Positions 18,671 to 22,804 of a stretch of DNA of 22,804 nt are shown here, piece after piece. Within the stretch, counting starts at the first letter, position 1; each line of letters starts with the position of its first letter. Below the pieces are notes generated by a model. That model was not told the DNA's origin, did not search any database, and was given only the letters and a program-made list of their open reading frames with translations. Origin of the DNA: Amphimedon queenslandica (taxonomy: Eukaryota > Porifera > Demospongiae > Haplosclerida > Niphatidae); contig NW_003546474.1 of the NCBI RefSeq assembly GCF_000090795.2, positions 127,909-150,712 on the forward strand, in the 5' to 3' direction. The translations under genes were made by a program, and so were the position numbers.

Positions 18671-19446
18671 TAAAATGAAAAGAGAAAGGTAGTGTTCTAG
18701 TTAATACTTACATTCAATTTAATTTGTCTCAGTCTAGCATTTTCCCTATAAAATAAATTAATTAAGTAATTCATTAATTAATTATACACAATAAGTTACT
18801 TTTCATTTAACAATAACTCCCTCTCCTTTCTTTCAGCAACCTCCCGCAACTAATAATGGTTAATTAATAGTTAATTAATTAAATAATAGTTAATTAATAA
18901 CTAACCTTCTGTATTTTATGTTTTACTAATCTAGTCCTCTGCTCCCTTTGAAATTTAGATACCTAATAAAAGTACATGTAATAAATACATGTGGGTGTGG
19001 CATTGATTGGGTGTGGTTTAAATAGTTGCCCATATATGGTCATACATGTAGTCATATACATATGTACTCGTTCGAATTGGAAGATGAATCTCTGTATAAT
19101 GGACTCAGGAGTGTGGAAATATATCATGACATCTGGTGGAACCTTTAGAGGGAGAGAGAGAGACAACAATCAATTAATAATACTTAATTTTTTACTTGTT
19201 TTGATAGATCAACTACACTACATGATGCCTTACATACCAGACAAAACTTCTCTCTCTTGCCTAAAAATACAAAAATCCAAACGTTCATAGATTCATGTCA
19301 ATACCATAACATTTCCCACAGAAAAGATGACCACACGACGTTATAATGAACTGAGTGTTCCTTCTATCCTTAGGAGGCTCGGTATAGCAATGATTACAAT
19401 GGATCCAGTCTTTAACATTCACTACAGCTGGCCCTGCTCCCGCCAT
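16040..19446 (-). CDS. RNF212/RNF212B-like meiotic RING finger protein, about 13 exons
   Basis: Exons read downward: 19446-19305, 19260-19196, 19142-19068, 18962-18906, 18849-18800, 18745-18712, about 18576-18343, 17999-17619, 16765-16696, 16628-16568, 16345-16295, 16215-16141 and a last one near 16064-16040. About 430-440 aa. An N-terminal RING (WIHCNHCY, SCGHLFCGKC, FCLVCKASC) is followed by a coiled coil over exons 3-6 (RVSKFQREQRTRLVKHKIQK, LREVAERKERELLL) and a long Ser/Pro/Arg-rich tail. This is the plan of the Zip3/RNF212/HEI10 group, SUMO or ubiquitin ligases that stabilise crossover sites on meiotic chromosomes. Exons 1-6 and 8-12 are phase-consistent. The 5' edge of exon 7 is unresolved: the good frame (from ESRSVSFPP) has no AG in the right phase. 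The last exon has two possible acceptors (stops at 16053 or 16040). Confidence 0.8.
16220..16277. repeat. AAAT/CAAA tetranucleotide array
   Basis: Mixed AAAC and AAAT units run for about 58 bp in an intron of the RNF212-like gene, just upstream of its exon 12 acceptor. Confidence 0.85.
16857..17373 (+). repeat. Three tandem copies of the 177-bp dispersed repeat
   Basis: Units begin TATAGCCCATGG at 16857, 17034 and 17211, exactly 177 bp apart. Each contains TTTTTCCAAAAAATRG, AAATCACCCCAAATTTTTAT, the core GTAGAAAGTTTGAGCTGATT (16947-, 17124-, 17301-), CAATTTTTCAAGTTAYGGCC and a CCAAAATTCTGAA tail. The third unit is cut short where the MITE begins. It lies in the intron between exons 8 and 9 of the RNF212-like gene, antisense to it. 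Confidence 0.92.
17386..17585. mobile_element. 200-bp MITE with inverted ends
   Basis: The left end TACTGTATAGCGGGTATATT and the reverse complement of the right end TACCGTATAGCGAGTATATT match at 18 of 20 positions, continuing into TCCGTTCG / TTCGTCT. Ends start with TA, consistent with a TA target duplication. Internally AGAACGAA and GAACGAACATTTTCC recur in both halves. No coding capacity is seen. Confidence 0.85.
18020..18155. repeat. Dispersed repeat family 2, second copy
   Basis: GGAGAATTCTCTCCTTTTCA, TTTTGG, ACTGTACTAC, an A-rich run, ATTGAGTAGGATTCA, and CGTCAAAAAAGTAACAG...GGACAAG align with 11957-12105. It sits in the intron between exons 7 and 8 of the RNF212-like gene. Confidence 0.7.
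18594..18668. repeat. (GA)37 microsatellite beside an RNF212-like exon
   Basis: About 75 bp of uninterrupted GA on the plus strand. For the minus-strand gene this is a pure CU tract in the pre-mRNA directly upstream of exon 7, where the polypyrimidine tract of the 3' splice site would be. Confidence 0.97.
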
Positions 19447-19574
19447 TTTATTAAAATGCAATTGGATGGGTGTGGTTTTATTGATTTATGAATTTTAATG
19501 AGCAATAGTCTGCAAGCTGAAAGGTGTGGCTGAAATGCTTTAATGTATCGGAAGCAAACAGAAAATAGTCAAGG
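19447..19574. promoter_or_regulatory. Divergent promoter between RNF212-like gene and receptor kinase
   Basis: Only 128 bp separates the two start codons. GGGTGTGGTT (about 19465-19474) and AGGTGTGGCT (about 19521-19530) repeat the GGGYGTGG motif seen at the RPS3/COMMD5 promoter. ATCGGAAGC (about 19547-19555) resembles an ETS core. No TATA box is seen. Confidence 0.5.
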
Positions 19575-22500
19575 ATGTGTCTTTCAAACTCTCTCTCTCT
19601 CCTTTCTTTATTGTTGTTATTGTTAAATAGTACAGTACAGTCTAATGATTGTAGTACTGAAGGATTTATGGAACTAAGTTTACTGGTGGCTAAAACTGGC
19701 AGTACTAACAACAATGGACCAACTACTGCAGGACTAGCAGAATCAGTAGAAACAAGATGGATCATCACTGAAGAAGATAAGGAATTCAGTAAGAATTGCA
19801 TGAGTTCACTGACTGGAGTATTAGTTGGAGTTGACATTAGAACTGAAACTGGTAACAGGACTGAATATCCTAGAATAGAGATATGGAGGGAAGCAAAAAT
19901 GCATTATAGAGACCGAGTATCTGTTGAACTTAGATTATCTCGACACAATTTCACTACCAATGGACTGTATCGTGTTACACTACCTACTCCTTTGAATATT
20001 AGGGAGCGGACAGGTAGTGGCACCAAAGGTTACAGACTAGGAGTATATCAACCTCCTGATGATAGAAGTGTTGTTAGATTTTATAAAGTAACTGGAACTG
20101 GTCAAATTGGAAGAGTAGCTGATATTGATAGTAATAGGGTTGACAAAGATAAAGATGATGAAATAGCAACAGAAACCTCAAGTATCCTAATACATCCAAT
20201 TACATTAGGTATGTCATTAATGAAATGTATTTATTATTTTAATGTATTTATAGGTAACAGTTGCAGTTATCCTCCAATTGACAGTTTATTTAATCCAAAC
20301 AGTCTATCAGTTACTAATGTAATACCAGTCAATGATACAAGAGCTTTTCCTGATATACAGTTCACATGTAATGGTATTATTACTAAATGGATAATTGGTA
20401 TTACACAGAATCAGGATACAAGCAAACATTATCCTAACATTTATTTAAAACGTTCTTCTGAGCTGATTCATGCACTAACTGTTGATGCTTCTGCTGCTAC
20501 ATCAAGTAATGGTAATGTATATAACTTTACAAGTGATACTGAAGTAGAGTATGGAGATATATTAGTAATCAATGTAACCACTAATAGTAATCCAATGTAT
20601 TATCAACAATACAATGGACCATTGAATTATAAGCTTGATGATAGCAGTAATGGATTAATACCATTGGAACATAATGACTATCCACTGGTATCAGTTGTAG
20701 TAGGTAAGTAATGTATTGTCATTGAGTAGTAATTAATAATTGGCTTTGTTGTTCCATGTAGGGCCAAGTCCATCAATACCAGGAACTCCCTCTACTACTA
20801 CTATCATTACTACCGATATTATCCGTACACAAATAACAAACTCTTACACTCCAGGTGCTACTACAATAACAACAACTACTACTCATATGAACATAGCACC
20901 CACTACCTTGTTGCAGTCTACATCATCATCATCATCATCCTTGATGACCAGGTCCTCCACACAAACTCAATCAATAAACAATACACTTCACATCACAAAC
21001 ACACCTTCTCAATCATCAAATACTCTCCCTCCAACTCTTCCTGCCACTAGTGCTACTCCATCAATCAGTGATGGTACAGTCAGTCCTACTCCTCCTCCTA
21101 TAGTATCAACCATCAGTAGTACATCAGTTACTGATAGTTCAACCAGTAATCCATCAGTTACACTATCCACTGAAGGTCAAAGCAGTACAGGGAGTAATAC
21201 ACTAGCAGCAGTACTTAGTACAGTATTTATATTCCTGGTAGTTACTATACTAGTAATATTAATAGTGAGTGTATTAGTGTATAAAAGACGACACCAAAAG
21301 CTATCATCAAGAGGTAATTATCAAATGAATACACGTTCAACTGAGAAAAAGACAGAACTGAATAACATGTCTAATCCTACCTACCAAGCACAAGGTAATA
21401 CAATGCATTATAGCTTTTACTATTACTATAGATTCACTAGTGATATCAATAACAGCAATCATTACATACTACATTATAACACTATTACTACATCATTTTG
21501 TTATAGATATGGGCCCAGTTCTATATGAAGAGGCAAAGCCAGTAATGAATGGAATAGAATCAGTGTACAGTGATACAATAGTTACTAATGATCGTTATGC
21601 AGCTGCTACAGGTATAGTCATAAGTTAGCTTAAATATATTTGTATAAATGTTATTTTATTCCTTATACAGGTGTAAGTCCAATGCCAGCGCTTTATGAAG
21701 AACCAACAATAACTATGAAAAGACAACATAAAGTAGAATAATAATAATAATAAACATTAAACCCAATAATAATGAATGCATAATTAATGTTGTATGTCAT
21801 GCTGTAACTAAATCAGTTTGTTAATCACTACTATGTTTTAGACTATTGATCAAATTGAAAATGAAACTTATAATCTATTAGCAGAAGCACTCTATGTTCC
21901 TACAGCTGTATGTTATCTGTAATCATGAATGATAATAATTTAATGTGCTAATGAAATTTAGAATGAACATTTGGGTGGAGGAAAACAGCAACAAGACATT
22001 TATTCCACATTGATGAATGAGCAGGTACAAAATACATAATATTAGATATAGTTTATATACAAATGATGCATACAGAATACTAAAACACACATAATTTTAT
22101 TTTTAGTATTCCTCCACATATTCAAGACTTGATCATACTGGGAGTAATGCATTCTTTATAGAAGATACTGAGTACTGGGAACCTGATAGTAATACTGATG
22201 GTATATACCAACAATTATCTGATAGGAAATACAGAGAAATTATAAGACACCAAATAAAGTAAGAGAGAGAGAGAGGAAGACATAATGTCAACAGTAACAT
22301 GTATGGCTTCATGAATATGTACACATTCTCACTCCAATAGAGTAACAGATTATTTAGGATCAGGACAGTTTGGTACAGTTAATAAAGGAGTATGGACTAC
22401 ACCTACTGCTGGATCAGTCTCTGTTGCTATTAAAACACTTAATGATAATACTTCAGAGGATGAGAGAGTAAAGTTTCTACAAGAGGCAGCCACTATGGGT

Positions 22501-22804
22501 CAGTTTCATCATCCTAATGTTGTTAAACTACATGGAGTGGTCACCATTGGACATCCTGTGAGTCTGTAGTATTACTAATGATTGTACTCTTTAATAATTA
22601 TTAAATGTTGTACATAGATAATGATAGTACTGGAACTGATATCTGGAGGTGACTTGAAAGAGTATCTTAACAAATTTAAACCATCGTAAGTTTATATCAA
22701 TAGTTGGACTAATATCTCTTGTCTCTCTCTTCTCTTAGTCCTGGGGAGTTAGTATTATCATCAGTTCCTTCTATTTTGCTCTCATCTTGTCGTCAAATTG
22801 CTTC
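19575..22804 (+). CDS. Receptor tyrosine kinase, sponge type, 3' end outside window
   Basis: Exons 19575-20208, 20254-20703, 20762-21394, 21507-21611, 21671-21732, 21842-21907, 21962-22024, 22107-22258, 22341-22557, 22618-22685 and 22739 to the edge give at least 838 aa. A Leu-rich signal peptide (to about residue 23) is followed by an unrecognised N-glycosylation-rich ectodomain, a mucin-like Ser/Thr/Pro stalk (about 365-505) and one membrane helix (about 509-535), then KRR. The juxtamembrane part is tyrosine-rich: NPTY (PTB-type), YEEA, YEEP, YNLL, YSTL, YQQL. The kinase domain has the glycine loop GSGQFGTV (about 728-735), VAIK Lys753, Glu770 in FLQEA, and the hinge region VLELISGGDLKEYL. 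The catalytic loop lies beyond the window. Tyrosine rather than Ser/Thr specificity is inferred from architecture and the QFGTV...HHPNVVKLHGV style. Ligand unknown. Confidence 0.85.

Overview
The window is nuclear DNA of an early-branching animal. Genes are dense and intron-rich, with GT-AG introns as short as 45-50 bp and AT-rich spacers full of trinucleotide runs. The best match is a demosponge such as Amphimedon. That is inferred from gene content (animal RPS3, COMMD5, LONRF, NUDCD2 and an RNF212-type gene), the short introns, and a receptor tyrosine kinase with an unfamiliar ectodomain. I could not run a database search. All gene models were built by hand from reading frame, splice sites and recalled family sequence.

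Layout, left to right. (1) 43-1145 (+): a secreted M35 (aspzincin, deuterolysin / peptidyl-Lys type) metallopeptidase. (2) 2124-4448 (-): complete ribosomal protein S3 gene, 5 exons, with a TOP-like leader. (3) 4612-5809 (+): complete COMMD5, 7 exons, head to head with RPS3 across 163 bp. (4) 5977-11315 (-): complete LONRF-type RING-TPR-RING-LON gene, 11 exons, tail to tail with COMMD5. (5) 11575-15587 (-): complete NUDCD2, 4 exons. Its 3.4-kb second intron contains, on the opposite strand, (6) a second complete M35 peptidase gene at 13376-14481 (+) with its own TATA box, 50-nt intron and polyA signal. (7) about 16040-19446 (-): an RNF212/RNF212B-like meiotic RING protein, about 13 exons, with one junction unresolved beside a 75-bp GA microsatellite. 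(8) 19575-22804 (+): a single-pass receptor tyrosine kinase, cut by the window edge inside its kinase domain, head to head with (7) across 128 bp.

Between and inside these genes lie several repeat families. One is a roughly 177-187 bp intronic repeat with a 20-bp core seen nine times in introns of five genes. Two are MITE-like elements sharing TACNGTATAGC-type inverted ends, one carrying an exon-like coiled-coil fragment. Others are a second dispersed repeat, a 28-bp perfect palindrome and a 15-bp-stem hairpin.

The housekeeping genes do not form one pathway. They are a compact cluster with shared divergent promoters. The most unusual content is the M35 pair: a protease family known mainly from fungi and bacteria, here fully eukaryotic in structure, duplicated, and nested inside a host intron. 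The two copies alternate between near-identical and strongly diverged blocks.
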